Source: Hyphococcus luteus (GTDB lineage Bacteria > Pseudomonadota > Alphaproteobacteria > Caulobacterales > Parvularculaceae). From it: 64,000 nucleotides of DNA. The notes below the pieces were generated by a model, which saw only the letters and a program-made list of their open reading frames with translations, was not told the origin of the DNA and ran no database searches. Below are positions 54,381 through 63,743 of the stretch, one piece after another. The translations under genes and the position numbers were made by a program. Position 1 is the first letter of the stretch. The number at the start of each line of letters is the position of its first letter. The stretch lies in assembly GCF_002943565.1 (NCBI RefSeq), contig NZ_PJCH01000015.1:372001-436000 (forward strand), read 5' to 3'.

Positions 54381-55564
54381 CGGACTTTCTCCGGACTAAG
54401 AACTAGGCATGCATGATAATCCATTCGCCCGCCTTGCGCAGTGACCAAGGACCATCCATTATTTCCGATTTGCCGATCACCGGCGCGATTCGCGGCCTGA
54501 AGATAACCTTCTGAAACCTGTGTCATCCCCTGAAGATAATAACCGGAAAGCTGGCCGCCGCCGGTATTAACTGGAAATCGCCCGCCGGGCGCCAAGGCGC
54601 CGTCCGCAACAAAATCCTTGCCCTCGCCGCGCTCGCAAAACCCATATCCTTCAAGACCGAGGAGCGTTGTAACCGTAAAAGCATCATAGATCTGCGCGTG
54701 ATCAATATCACGCGCAGATATTCCGGCCATTCGATAGGCTTTCTTTCCCGCGACCCTGGCCGGAGTGTCAGTCTCGTTTTCGTAATCGGAATAGGCGAGA
54801 TAGCCGCGGTGCCCCTGGCCCATGCCCCAGATAAACGCGGCGCCATTTCGTTCGCCGCCACCGCCTTCCGGAGCGGAAACAATTACGGCGCCGGCGCCGT
54901 TGACTGGGAACGCACAATCGAACATGCGCAGCGGATCGGCGATCAGCTTTGAATTCAGATAATCGTCCATTGACATCGGTTTAGTCTGAAACGCGAGCGG
55001 ACTGCGTCGCGCCCATTGACGCGCCGCCAGCGCCACTTCACCGAATGTCTCCGCGCCGACACCAAACAGTTCCATATAGCGGCGCATCGCAAAACCATAG
55101 GCACCCACTGCGCCGTAAAGTCCGTATTGCCGCTCCCAGCCAGGAATATTCGTCAGCGCTAAATCGATTGCGTAGGCATCACCGCCTCTCCGCTTTGGCA
55201 GGATTGGCGTATCGGCAAAGACACAGACAACATTTTCCGCCATTCCATTCGCAACCGCCATCGCTGCATATTGAATCATCTGCACGCCGCATGCAGCCTG
55301 CGAAGCCAAGACATTGCCAAATGTCAGGTCGCGAAAGCCAAGATCATCGAAAAGCCGTAACGGCAAGTCATCGGATGGGTTCGTATCGCTGCGATTGATT
55401 ACTACGCCATCTACATCGCTTTTCTGAAGGCCGGCGTCAGCAACAGCTGCGATGATAGCGTCGCAAGCTAACGCTTTTTGCGACTTCAAATATTCGCGCG
55501 ATAGTTCGGCAAAACCCAGGCCGCAGATTTTTGCAATTGGCTTATCGACTCGCTTTGACGTCAT
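54377..55564 (-). CDS. Thiolase-superfamily protein, probably an Ltp2-like aldolase
   Basis: A 395-residue thiolase-fold protein of the SCP-x branch. FGNVLASQAACGVQMIQYAAMAVANG is the region of the nucleophile cysteine. The later block that is G-H-P in true thiolases reads NTGGGQLSGYYLQGMTQVSEG, with two tyrosines and no histidine, and YDAFTVTTLLGLEGYGFCERG follows the pattern of aldolase members. That matches Ltp2-type retro-aldolases, which cleave a beta-hydroxy acyl-CoA side chain and need a DUF35 partner. The partner is encoded directly downstream with a 4-base overlap. A thiolase role cannot be excluded. Confidence 0.82.
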   Translation of the reverse strand: MTSKRVDKPIAKICGLGFAELSREYLKSQKALACDAIIAAVADAGLQKSDVDGVVINRSDTNPSDDLPLRLFDDLGFRDLTFGNVLASQAACGVQMIQYAAMAVANGMAENVVCVFADTPILPKRRGGDAYAIDLALTNIPGWERQYGLYGAVGAYGFAMRRYMELFGVGAETFGEVALAARQWARRSPLAFQTKPMSMDDYLNSKLIADPLRMFDCAFPVNGAGAVIVSAPEGGGGERNGAAFIWGMGQGHRGYLAYSDYENETDTPARVAGKKAYRMAGISARDIDHAQIYDAFTVTTLLGLEGYGFCERGEGKDFVADGALAPGGRFPVNTGGGQLSGYYLQGMTQVSEGYLQAANRAGDRQIGNNGWSLVTAQGGRMDYHACLVLSPEKVR

Positions 55565-55619
55565 ATCACTCCAGTTGCCCGATTCCCCGCTGAAACACTC
55601 TAAACCGAAACATCGCCGG

Positions 55620-56108
55620 TTAGATCAGAAAAGCAAGGGAAGGCACAGCCTCTTGGGAGTTAATAAGGTCGACGCGCTTGCGTGCGATTCTCAAGGTTTC
55701 ATCGACGCGCCGGAAAATATGCTCCGTCCGCCCGATCCACCAATGCAGGTCCTTGGTCGATTGAATCTGTAATTCGCCGAGCATGAAAGCAGAGCAAACC
55801 TTATATTCAGACTCGTTGAGAGATTCGACTTCAATATTGGAAATCAGTCGTGTCATTGGTGACGGCGGCACTTGCGCATGGCGAACGCCTGTCTTTAACA
55901 TTCGGATTCTCGTGGAAACGCGCGAACGGTTGTCATAAAGGAGAGAGAGCTGAGTTGCCGGATTTGGATCCTCCCGATTGATTGGAACCCAATACTCCAT
56001 GTCATCAGTCAACAGGCTTTCCCAATCATCGTACTGAGCATTGTCCGCGAAACGCGCCTCTTTGTACAACAGGTTGCAGATGCTTCTGTATTCTTCATCA
56101 GAAACCAT
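55620..56108 (-). CDS. Ring-hydroxylating dioxygenase, small (beta) subunit
   Basis: A 162-residue NTF2-like (SnoaL/RHO-beta fold) protein. The family blocks are EEYRSICNLLYKEARFADNAQYDDWESLLTDDMEYWVPI, STRIRMLKTGVRHAQVPPSPMTRLISNIEV and WWIGRTEHIFRRVDETLRIARKRVDLINSQ. The beta subunit is structural and supports the catalytic alpha subunit. The gene follows the alpha gene after 60 bases and precedes the thiolase-like gene by 55. Length is normal. Confidence 0.92.
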   Translation of the reverse strand: MVSDEEYRSICNLLYKEARFADNAQYDDWESLLTDDMEYWVPINREDPNPATQLSLLYDNRSRVSTRIRMLKTGVRHAQVPPSPMTRLISNIEVESLNESEYKVCSAFMLGELQIQSTKDLHWWIGRTEHIFRRVDETLRIARKRVDLINSQEAVPSLAFLI

Positions 56109-56168
56109 AATTAATCCTCGTAGCTAAGCCGTCATCATGACGGCGCTTTCCGCCGCACCGCTACCTGG

Positions 56169-57431
56169 TCAAGCGACCATCACTTCTTTGTAGCGACTCC
56201 AGAACGCGCGATTCGTCACTTCATCGGTCACATGCGACTCCATCACACCCATACCGTTTCTGTCTTCCCGACCCATGCCCCTTCGAAGGTCAATCTCCAT
56301 GGGACCCCCATCGAAGGCCAAATCCTGACGCTCGGTGATCACGCCATCATCAGGAAGAAAGAAGGATGACGGTCCAAGAGCCGCCTCACAGAGGCGAATA
56401 ATGCGCGTGTTCATTTCGTCAGAAACACCTTCGAGCAGCATTGGCGTGTGGCGCTGCACCGTTACGCCGACCTGATCGACCTCGTAATAAACGATATTGG
56501 TCTCGGCCAGAAACAGGTTTGGAAAGATCAGGGCATGCGGCGGTCCATCATGGATGATTCGCGATGCCCGATTGTCGCCGTAAGCTTCACGAAGCTGGTC
56601 GCAATACGCCTTGGCGAAGGGCTTCATCGGTTTTTTATCGCTGTAACCGAGCCACTCCAGATCGCTTGAGAACCCGGCAGCGAGAAACAGCTCTGAATGC
56701 CCGTTCCCCCAATCGACCGCGGTCGTCTTTAATTCGTCCTCACCAGCGAGAACAGCTTCATTGTAACGTGACTCGATGGAACGTGCGAGCGAAGCGTGAA
56801 CATAGTTCACATGATACCCGTCGATATTGTTCTCACACTGAAGTTTCCAGTTTGTCTTGTACAGAAATTTTGCCCAGCCTGCGTTCAATCGGATTTTCCC
56901 GACAGGCGAACTTTCCACCGCGCGATCTATCAGACTCGCGCCTTCGCCGAGGTAATCCATAAAATCGACGGGATTCGGGTTCAATGTTGCGAAGACAAAC
57001 CCCTTGTAAACACCAACGGTCGCCTTTGGCAGGCACTTGTGATCGAGGTCTTTGGAGCCCGCACCGTAAGGAACCGACTTAAGGTCGCCATTCAAACCAA
57101 ACACCCAGCCGTGATACCAGCAAGTGATCGCACCGCGCACATTACCCCTTTCTTCTTGACATAGAAGCGTGCCGCGGTGCGTGCATTTGTTCGAAATGAC
57201 ATTAACTTCGCCGTCGCGATTGCGGATGACGAGATATGGCTCTCTACCAATGCTGCGACGGACATAATCGCCTGGATTCGGAATTTCCGAGTCATGGGCG
57301 ACGAAGCTCCAGCCGTTATGAAAGATTTTCCTGATTTCGTCTTCGAAAATCTTTTCGTCCTTATAAACGCGGCTGTTGATGATGCCGTCTTTCACAATCG
57401 TCGAATAGTCAATCGCGTTTTGAACACTCAT
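56169..57431 (-). CDS. Ring-hydroxylating dioxygenase, large (alpha) subunit
   Basis: A 420-residue oxygenase that adds both atoms of O2 to an aromatic ring as a cis-dihydrodiol. The N-terminal Rieske domain has CTHRG and, 17 residues later, CWYHGWVFG. The catalytic domain has the bridging aspartate and mononuclear-iron histidines in NNIDGYHVNYVHASLARS (D-x2-H-x4-H). It belongs with the biphenyl/naphthalene/dehydroabietate-type enzymes; the exact group is not clear. It is the first gene of the minus-strand operon, facing LysR across a palindromic region. Electrons must come from the ferredoxins at the operon end. Confidence 0.94.
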   Translation of the reverse strand: MSVQNAIDYSTIVKDGIINSRVYKDEKIFEDEIRKIFHNGWSFVAHDSEIPNPGDYVRRSIGREPYLVIRNRDGEVNVISNKCTHRGTLLCQEERGNVRGAITCWYHGWVFGLNGDLKSVPYGAGSKDLDHKCLPKATVGVYKGFVFATLNPNPVDFMDYLGEGASLIDRAVESSPVGKIRLNAGWAKFLYKTNWKLQCENNIDGYHVNYVHASLARSIESRYNEAVLAGEDELKTTAVDWGNGHSELFLAAGFSSDLEWLGYSDKKPMKPFAKAYCDQLREAYGDNRASRIIHDGPPHALIFPNLFLAETNIVYYEVDQVGVTVQRHTPMLLEGVSDEMNTRIIRLCEAALGPSSFFLPDDGVITERQDLAFDGGPMEIDLRRGMGREDRNGMGVMESHVTDEVTNRAFWSRYKEVMVA

Positions 57432-57480
57432 GCGACTTCCTTTCTATCCTTTCAACGCCATTCGCGTGGCTGGAGCGATT

Positions 57481-57524
57481 ATTGAATTGATGCACATACA
57501 CAATATGCTTGCGCATATTTCAAT
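57481..57524. promoter_or_regulatory. Probable LysR binding site between dioxygenase and lysR
   Basis: AATATGC (57502-57508) and GCATATT (57513-57519) form a perfect 7-bp inverted repeat with a 4-base loop, nested in a wider pair ATTGAA (57481-57486) and TTCAAT (57519-57524). It lies 50-90 bases upstream of the dioxygenase ATG, where a LysR regulator would bind. Confidence 0.55.
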
Positions 57525-57641
57525 CTGTCTCTACTTTCTGGTGCCGAGAACTTCATTTGAATGACGGCATTTAACTTCAACGGGCGCTGCATATCCATCT
57601 TCACGAAACTATTTCCAGGCCCATGAAAGTAAAGAAGTCTG

Positions 57642-58679
57642 ATGCGAATAGATGATATCAGCAAAACGAATATCAGGGGGCTGGACCTGAACCTCCTGCG
57701 CGTGTTCGACGCCGTTATGCGGCTGGGGAGCGTATCACGGGCGGCCGAAGATCTGGGGATGACTCAGCCGTCGACGAGCGGGCAGATTAGCAAGCTTCGC
57801 GAAGCCCTGAACGATCCTCTTTTCGTTCGAGAGAGTCATGGCGTTGCGCCGACGCCCTTTTCGGAGAATCTATACCCCTACATTCGCGACGCGCTTGATA
57901 CGATCGGGCGAGGGCTGAAGGATGTCCGGGAATTTGATCCTCACGCCGACAGCCGCACATTCACAATTATCATGACGGACATTGGAGAGACGACTATTCT
58001 GCCGTCAATAATCCGCGCCTTCTCACGCTTCAGTCCCACAATATCTTTTCGGGCGATCAATCTACCGACCCATGAAACGCCGGACGCCCTTAAGAGCGGG
58101 CTTGCCGAGCTCGCAATCGCATACATGCCCTATCTGGATGTCGGATTTTTTCAGCGCAAACTTTTTTCGACCGATTACATCTGCCTAGCACGGAAAAGCC
58201 ATCCGGAGGTGGCGAAGGGCATCTCGATAGCGGCGTTCAAGGCCGCAGGTCACGTTGTCGCGGAAGCGCGCGGCACCGGGCACTTTTACCTGCTCGAACA
58301 GAATTTCGACGCGCTCGGCATCGATCGCAGGATAAAGGTGCGGGTTCCGAATTTCATGTCGATCCCTCATATCGTTTCAGGCACGGATTTGTTAGCCACC
58401 GTGCCGCGAGCGTTCGGTCTCGCCCTGAAGGACGGGCCGCCCGATTTATGCGGCTACGAACATCCCGTAAGATTGCCGTCGATCGACGTGAAAATGCTCT
58501 GGCATGAACGGTTTCACAAGGATCCGGCTCATCGGTGGCTGCGAGAACAGATTTTTTCAGTCGTTCAGAACATCCACTGGGACGGCAGCGTCGAGAAATT
58601 TATGGGTGGCGCCAAGAAAAACCAGAAGCGACCCGCCGCCATAAAAAAGGCCAGCGGCGAAAGGGAGAAAAGAACCTAA
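57642..58679 (+). CDS. LysR-type transcriptional regulator
   Basis: A 345-residue LTTR of the NodD/NahR/LinR branch. The helix-turn-helix is LDLNLLRVFDAVMRLGSVSRAAEDLGMTQPSTSGQISKLREALNDPLFVRESHGVAPT. The effector domain follows (FTIIMTDIGETTILPSIIRAFSRFSP...). The C-terminal 30 residues are lysine/arginine-rich and look disordered. It is transcribed away from the dioxygenase operon and probably activates it in response to an aromatic intermediate, through the palindrome at 57481-57524. The stop TAA is followed at once by the SDR start. Confidence 0.92.
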   Translation: MRIDDISKTNIRGLDLNLLRVFDAVMRLGSVSRAAEDLGMTQPSTSGQISKLREALNDPLFVRESHGVAPTPFSENLYPYIRDALDTIGRGLKDVREFDPHADSRTFTIIMTDIGETTILPSIIRAFSRFSPTISFRAINLPTHETPDALKSGLAELAIAYMPYLDVGFFQRKLFSTDYICLARKSHPEVAKGISIAAFKAAGHVVAEARGTGHFYLLEQNFDALGIDRRIKVRVPNFMSIPHIVSGTDLLATVPRAFGLALKDGPPDLCGYEHPVRLPSIDVKMLWHERFHKDPAHRWLREQIFSVVQNIHWDGSVEKFMGGAKKNQKRPAAIKKASGEREKRT

Positions 58680-59447
58680 ATGACGACTCCTATCGAGAAG
58701 ACCGGCCGGGCGGCAATCGTTACCGGTTCCACGCGCGGGATCGGCAATGCGATTGCGACTGAATTGGCGAACGCCGGCTATAATGTCGTGATTTCTTCCA
58801 GGCGAAGCGAGGCTTGTGAAACCGCCGCCGATCGGATAAACGAGGCGGAAGGCCGCACCGTTGCCTTTCCTTTCGCAGCCGATATTGCCGACAGGCAGGC
58901 GCTGGAAGGCCTTGTAGAGGCGGCTAACGAAACCTTCGGACGGCTTGATTGTGTCGTCTGTAATGCGGCTTCCTCACCCTATTTCGGACCTATGCGCGAC
59001 GCTCCCGATCCGGACTTCGAAGCTGTGCTGAAAAATAACATTCTTTCAGCCCACTGGCTCACCCGTTCGTCGGTCCCGCATATGCAGAATATCGGCGGCG
59101 GCTCGATCATTTATATCGCATCGATTGGCGGGCTTCGCGCTTATGATCATATCGGCGCTTATTCCGTCTCGAAGGCGGCGATGCTCCAACTGGCGCGCAA
59201 TTACGCTCGTGAACTGGGCCCGAGCAATATCAGAGTCAATGCAATTTCGCCCGGCGTGATCGAAACCGATTTTTCAAAATCGACGATCGCCAACTCGAAA
59301 CTGAAGACCGCTTTTGAACGTGAAACCTTTGTCGGACGCCTAGGTTTGCCCGAGGACATTGCGCCGATGGCGGTATTTCTGGCCGGCCCAGGCTCCACCT
59401 TCTTGACGGGCCAAAATATCGTCATCGACGGCGGCGCGTCAGTTTAG
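58680..59447 (+). CDS. Short-chain dehydrogenase/reductase
   Basis: A 255-residue classical SDR. The cofactor loop is VTGSTRGIGNAIATELA (TGxxxGIG), the segment CVVCNAASSPYFGP replaces the usual NNAG, the serine is in SIIYIASIGG, and the catalytic Tyr-Lys pair is YSVSKAAML. TRGQNIVIDGGAS-like ending (LTGQNIVIDGGASV) is normal. It starts directly after the lysR stop and is translationally coupled. It could oxidise the cis-dihydrodiol made by the neighbouring dioxygenase to a catechol, but dihydrodiol and secondary-alcohol roles cannot be told apart here. Confidence 0.9.
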   Translation: MTTPIEKTGRAAIVTGSTRGIGNAIATELANAGYNVVISSRRSEACETAADRINEAEGRTVAFPFAADIADRQALEGLVEAANETFGRLDCVVCNAASSPYFGPMRDAPDPDFEAVLKNNILSAHWLTRSSVPHMQNIGGGSIIYIASIGGLRAYDHIGAYSVSKAAMLQLARNYARELGPSNIRVNAISPGVIETDFSKSTIANSKLKTAFERETFVGRLGLPEDIAPMAVFLAGPGSTFLTGQNIVIDGGASV

Positions 59448-59790
59448 CTCGCATCGCAGGCCTTGTGTGCCGGATTTTTTAAAGTTTTGCGGCCAGTCAA
59501 TGATTTAGCTCGAAACATCGATTCAGATTGTTCGTTTTTCGTGTTCGGAATTCTCATTTAAAGCGCTGCCCACACCGCTATTTATTGCGCAGTCCCGAAC
59601 ATTAGGCTCGAACCCGGCTAGGTCACGCTCAAAGCCGCGGGCCATTTGAGCGTCGCGAGATATTCCTCTTCCATATATCAGTTATCTCAGCCGGCGCATT
59701 GCGAATTATTTTTAGTTCGTACCAAAATTAACATCAGCGCGCAATTAATAACCAGACGCGTATTACCCTAATATTTCTTGGGAGGGAAAT
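59448..59790. other. Intergenic region upstream of the third TBDR
   Basis: No gene is visible in these 343 bases. The AT content rises towards the receptor gene, and a GGGAGG ribosome site lies 7 bases before its ATG, so the receptor promoter is likely here. No clear palindrome or promoter pair could be picked out by eye. Confidence 0.45.
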
Positions 59791-62082
59791 ATGACGGATC
59801 GGTATGCCTCTATTGCGTTCATTCGGCGTCAACGACGCTTGAGAATGATTCTGGCCGGTTCAATTTTCGCATGCAATGCGGCCAATAGCCTAACGCCTGC
59901 ACTGGCGCAGGCGACAGATGCGCTTCGTGACTCGATCGTCGTTACAGCGACAAAAAAATCAGAAGCCGAAGACGTGCAAGAAGTGCCGCTGGCCGTGACA
60001 GCCTATGGCGAGGCGCAGCTGGACGCTTTATTGGTCAAGGACATATCAGATCTCAGCTTCAGCCAGCCGAATGTGACATTGGAGAACATCAATTCGGTCG
60101 GCGGCGCCTTGAATTTCTCCATTCGCGGCCTAGGCGTGAACAGCTCGATTCCTTCAATCGATCCTGCTGTCGGCGTATTTGTCGATGGCGTTTATCTCGG
60201 CATTACGACAGGCGCGACGTTCGATACTTTCGACCTCGAAGGCATCGAAATCCTCCGCGGACCTCAGGGCGTGCTGTTCGGCCGCAACGTCACGGGTGGC
60301 GCGGTGTTGATTAAATCGAAGCGTCCTTCAGACGAATTTGAATTCAAGGCGAAAGGCCAATGGGAGTCGGGGTTGAACCAAGTCTACCAGGCAGCCGTCT
60401 CCGCTCCACTTATCCCAGGCGTCTTGAATGCTAAAATTTCCGGCATGTTCAATGATGATCAGGGCTGGTTCACCAATCTGGCTACCGGGGAGAAGTTTAA
60501 TCCGGGCCAATCATTTTCCATTCGGCCTTCAATCGAGCTGACTCTCGGCGAATCTTTTGATCTTTACGTCCGCTATGAACATGGCGAAACTGAAGACGGC
60601 CATGGCGTCGGCCAAAATCGCGCGCTTTACGATCGCGATACTTTTGATCTTGAAATCGGCAATCCGGGCTTCCTGAATCAGGAATGGGATATGGTGACGG
60701 CGGAAGCCAACCTCGATGTCGCATTTGGCGAGGGTACGATCACCAATATTTTCGGGTGGCGCAAATTCAACTCTCGCTCGATATTCGACCCGGACAGCAC
60801 CGCAGTCGATTATTTCAAATTTGGCGAATACACCGAGCAAGACCAGATCAGTAACGAACTCCGATACGCTGGAACATTCAGCGACATCGTCGAACTGACA
60901 CTTGGGCTTTACTATTTTAGTCAGGACGTACTTTACGAAGAAGTACGGTTTCTTTTTCAGGACCCGATACTAGCGCCAGGACAAGCCTTGGGAACGGTTC
61001 CGGGACCGCTTTCGTTTTACGGTGGGGGCATCCAAGATCATCAAACTTATGGCGTATTTAGCCATGTTGATATTGCTTTGACCCCTACCTTGTCTCTTCT
61101 CTTGGGGCTTCGATATTCTTATGAAGAAAAGAGCGTCAATATTGCCACGATCGTACCGGGGCCGCCGTCGCCAAATGACTTCGACATCCCACCGGGCGCA
61201 TGTAACCTCCCCGATAACGATTGCGTATTCAACGTCAACGCCGATCCAAATTTTGATCCCGAGAAGGATTTCTCTGCGCTGAGCCCTAAAATTGGTTTCC
61301 AGTGGGATTTTCGTGACGATGCACAAGCCTATTTCCACTGGTCTCGCGGCAATCGATCCGGCGGCTATAACTTGCGCAACACCTCGCCGGTCGCCCTGCC
61401 CGGTCCGTTCGATCAGGAAACAATCGACGCATTCGAGTTCGGCCTGAAGGCCCAAACGCTTTCCGGTCGCGCGACCGTTAACGCGGCGCTGTACTGGAAC
61501 AACGTCTCTGACATGCAGCGCGAAGTAATTTTTCCGGATCCTGTCAGCGGCCTGATCCAGATCATTGAAAACACTGCCGACGCGCGCATTCGCGGTTTCG
61601 AATTGGACGGGCAGATCTTCGTGACTGACAATTTCGTCCTGACCGGATTCGCCGGCCACACGGATGCAGAATACACCAACGTGCTCTTCGACATCACTCA
61701 GGACGGCGTCGTCGACGACGTGGATCTAAATCTCGAACTCCCCCGCGCCCCGAAATGGACATATGGGGTCGGAGCCATTCTAGACCTTCCGGTGAACAAT
61801 ATCGGCCATGCGACGGCGCGTGTGAATTTCAGCCACCGTGACAGGTCATATTATTCAGATAACAATGTAGGCGTCTTGAGCCCGGGCGACATATTAAGCG
61901 CTTCCGTGAGCTTTTCGCCTGTAAATGAGAATATTCGTTTCTCTGTCTACGGCAAAAACCTTCTGAATGATGTGACGGAAGGGTCGGAAAATCCTCTCGG
62001 ATTTCCGCCGGGCCAGCAAGGCACCTATGCCGGTTTGAACAAGGGGCGCGTAGTCGGCGGCGAATTATTGGTCTCTTTCTAG
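59791..62082 (+). CDS. TonB-dependent receptor of the dioxygenase region
   Basis: A 763-residue outer-membrane receptor. The signal peptide is LRMILAGSIFACNAANS and ends near ALAQ; the TonB box is DSIVVTATKKSEAEDVQEVP. Plug blocks are FSIRGLGVNSSIPSIDPAVGVFVDGVYLG and DLEGIEILRGPQGVLFGRNVTGGAVLI, and the barrel ends GRVVGGELLVSF with a terminal phenylalanine. It is again of the sphingomonad aromatic type and lacks an STN domain. Its length equals the receptor at 40708 but the plugs differ. The CoA ligase starts 32 bases downstream. Confidence 0.92.
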   Translation: MTDRYASIAFIRRQRRLRMILAGSIFACNAANSLTPALAQATDALRDSIVVTATKKSEAEDVQEVPLAVTAYGEAQLDALLVKDISDLSFSQPNVTLENINSVGGALNFSIRGLGVNSSIPSIDPAVGVFVDGVYLGITTGATFDTFDLEGIEILRGPQGVLFGRNVTGGAVLIKSKRPSDEFEFKAKGQWESGLNQVYQAAVSAPLIPGVLNAKISGMFNDDQGWFTNLATGEKFNPGQSFSIRPSIELTLGESFDLYVRYEHGETEDGHGVGQNRALYDRDTFDLEIGNPGFLNQEWDMVTAEANLDVAFGEGTITNIFGWRKFNSRSIFDPDSTAVDYFKFGEYTEQDQISNELRYAGTFSDIVELTLGLYYFSQDVLYEEVRFLFQDPILAPGQALGTVPGPLSFYGGGIQDHQTYGVFSHVDIALTPTLSLLLGLRYSYEEKSVNIATIVPGPPSPNDFDIPPGACNLPDNDCVFNVNADPNFDPEKDFSALSPKIGFQWDFRDDAQAYFHWSRGNRSGGYNLRNTSPVALPGPFDQETIDAFEFGLKAQTLSGRATVNAALYWNNVSDMQREVIFPDPVSGLIQIIENTADARIRGFELDGQIFVTDNFVLTGFAGHTDAEYTNVLFDITQDGVVDDVDLNLELPRAPKWTYGVGAILDLPVNNIGHATARVNFSHRDRSYYSDNNVGVLSPGDILSASVSFSPVNENIRFSVYGKNLLNDVTEGSENPLGFPPGQQGTYAGLNKGRVVGGELLVSF

Positions 62083-62114
62083 ATTAGTCCCGCCTATTTT
62101 CTAGGCTGATTTTC

Positions 62115-63743
62115 ATGCACGCCGCTCATGCATCGACGCCGGGCGGCGGCCGCCATCCAACAACGGAAATGCGAATGCTTCGAGATAATCTACGTCGCTG
62201 CGCGGAACATTACCCGGACAAGATCGCCTTTCACCAGGGCGAGCGGACAATTACTTGGTCAGAAATTTATCGCCGGTCTCTCGCCCTCGCCGGCGCCCTT
62301 CAGGCGCGCGGCGTCCGTCCGGGAGACCGGGTAGCCATTCTGGCCAAGGAATGCATCGAGATTTATGAACATTTCTTTGCCTGCATGATCATCGGCGCGG
62401 TCCGAGTGGGCGTAAACTGGCGATATAGTTCGCGTGAAATGCTTCATGTCCTGAAAAACAGCAGCGTTACCGTATGCGTCGTGCAGGACAAGTGTTGGCC
62501 GTTGATTGAACCTCGCAACGATGAATTTAAAGCATTGTCGATTGATATCATCGGCCTGGGTGTAGGTCACGGCTTTGACACGGATTACGAACTTCTAATT
62601 GAAAAGGCGCCAGAACTCGTCGCGACCGATTTCGACGAGAACGCGCCTCTCCTACATACTTACACGTCCGGCGCCACGGCGCATCCCAAGGCTGTCATAT
62701 TGTCTCACAAGGCGATCCTTACTGAAATTACCTACGCGCCCCACTATTATGGCATATCTGCAAACGATCGATATTACATGCCTGCGCAATCTGCATGGGT
62801 CGCCGTTGTCGGCGGACTGTTCGGCCTTGCATCCGGGTCAGGTACAATTATTCCTACGGACGTATTCGACGTCGGGGATTGTGTTGACGACATCAACAGA
62901 CACAAAGCAACGGTCGCGCTGCTCGTTCCTGCTATGATTCCGGCAGTGCTCGATTATCTCAAGGAAAACGATCTCTCCCTCCCCTCGCTGCATACCATCG
63001 CTTATGGATCCGCTCCAACGACACCTGCATTGATCAGGCGCACAACCGATACGCTTGGAGTGAATCTCGTGCAGCTTTACGGAATGACAGAGTGCGTCGC
63101 CTGGGCCTGCTTCCTCCAGCCGGACGACCATCGACGGGCCCTTGCCGGAGAGGAGCATATTTTGCGCTCTTCCGGTCGTTTTGCGGCCTTTATCGACTAC
63201 AAAATATGCAATGATGACGGCGAGGAAGTTCCGGCCGGCGAGGCAGGCGTTATTTACCTCAAAGGCGATACGATAATGAGCGGCTATCTCAATCAGCCGG
63301 AGGAAACGGCGGGTGTGTTGAACGCCGATGGCTGGCTGAAGACAAATGACATTGGTCGCATTGATAAGAATGGGTTTGTCTATCTTCTTGACCGACGAAA
63401 TTTTCTCATCAACACAGGCGGCGTAAATGTATTTCCTGCGCAAGTCGAGGCAGTGCTCGCGGAAAACGAGATTGTTTCCGAATCGTCTGTCGTCGGCGTG
63501 CCCCATCCGCGCTGGGGCGAGGCTGTCATCGCCGCCATTGTGTTGCGAAACGGGGTTCAGCTGAGCGATGAGGATTGTATCGCGCAACTGAACGCCCATT
63601 GCGTTGAGAATCTCAGCAAACAGGAATGCCCAAAACATTTTATATTCATGAACGAGCTTCCAAGAACAATTACCGGCAAGTTGCAAAAACGCGATCTTAA
63701 ATTATATATCTCTGAGAACGTGAAGCTTCCGTGGGATGAGTGA
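62115..63743 (+). CDS. Acyl/aryl-CoA synthetase (AMP-forming)
   Basis: A 542-residue ANL-superfamily ligase. Adenylation blocks are HTYTSGATAHPKAVILSHKAI (P-loop-like A3), QLYGMTECVAWACF (A5), GWLKTNDIGRIDKNGFVYLLDRRNFLINTGGVNVFPAQVE (A7-A8) and ELPRTITGKLQKRDLKLY with the A10 lysine. It activates a carboxylic acid as its CoA thioester, as the thiolase-like enzyme would need. The N-terminus is uncertain: starts at 62169 or 62175 (MRMLRDNLRRC) look closer to the family. It ends in an 8-base overlap with a small ORF. Confidence 0.92.
   Translation: MHAAHASTPGGGRHPTTEMRMLRDNLRRCAEHYPDKIAFHQGERTITWSEIYRRSLALAGALQARGVRPGDRVAILAKECIEIYEHFFACMIIGAVRVGVNWRYSSREMLHVLKNSSVTVCVVQDKCWPLIEPRNDEFKALSIDIIGLGVGHGFDTDYELLIEKAPELVATDFDENAPLLHTYTSGATAHPKAVILSHKAILTEITYAPHYYGISANDRYYMPAQSAWVAVVGGLFGLASGSGTIIPTDVFDVGDCVDDINRHKATVALLVPAMIPAVLDYLKENDLSLPSLHTIAYGSAPTTPALIRRTTDTLGVNLVQLYGMTECVAWACFLQPDDHRRALAGEEHILRSSGRFAAFIDYKICNDDGEEVPAGEAGVIYLKGDTIMSGYLNQPEETAGVLNADGWLKTNDIGRIDKNGFVYLLDRRNFLINTGGVNVFPAQVEAVLAENEIVSESSVVGVPHPRWGEAVIAAIVLRNGVQLSDEDCIAQLNAHCVENLSKQECPKHFIFMNELPRTITGKLQKRDLKLYISENVKLPWDE

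Noticed and set aside
62092-62106. Hairpin GCCTA/TAGGC between the third TBDR and the CoA ligase
   Set aside because: Only 5 bp of stem and a broken T run; too weak to call a terminator, and the two genes are probably cotranscribed.
62838-63686. Minus-strand frame of 282 codons
   Set aside because: Antisense to the CoA ligase, whose adenylation motifs are intact on the plus strand.
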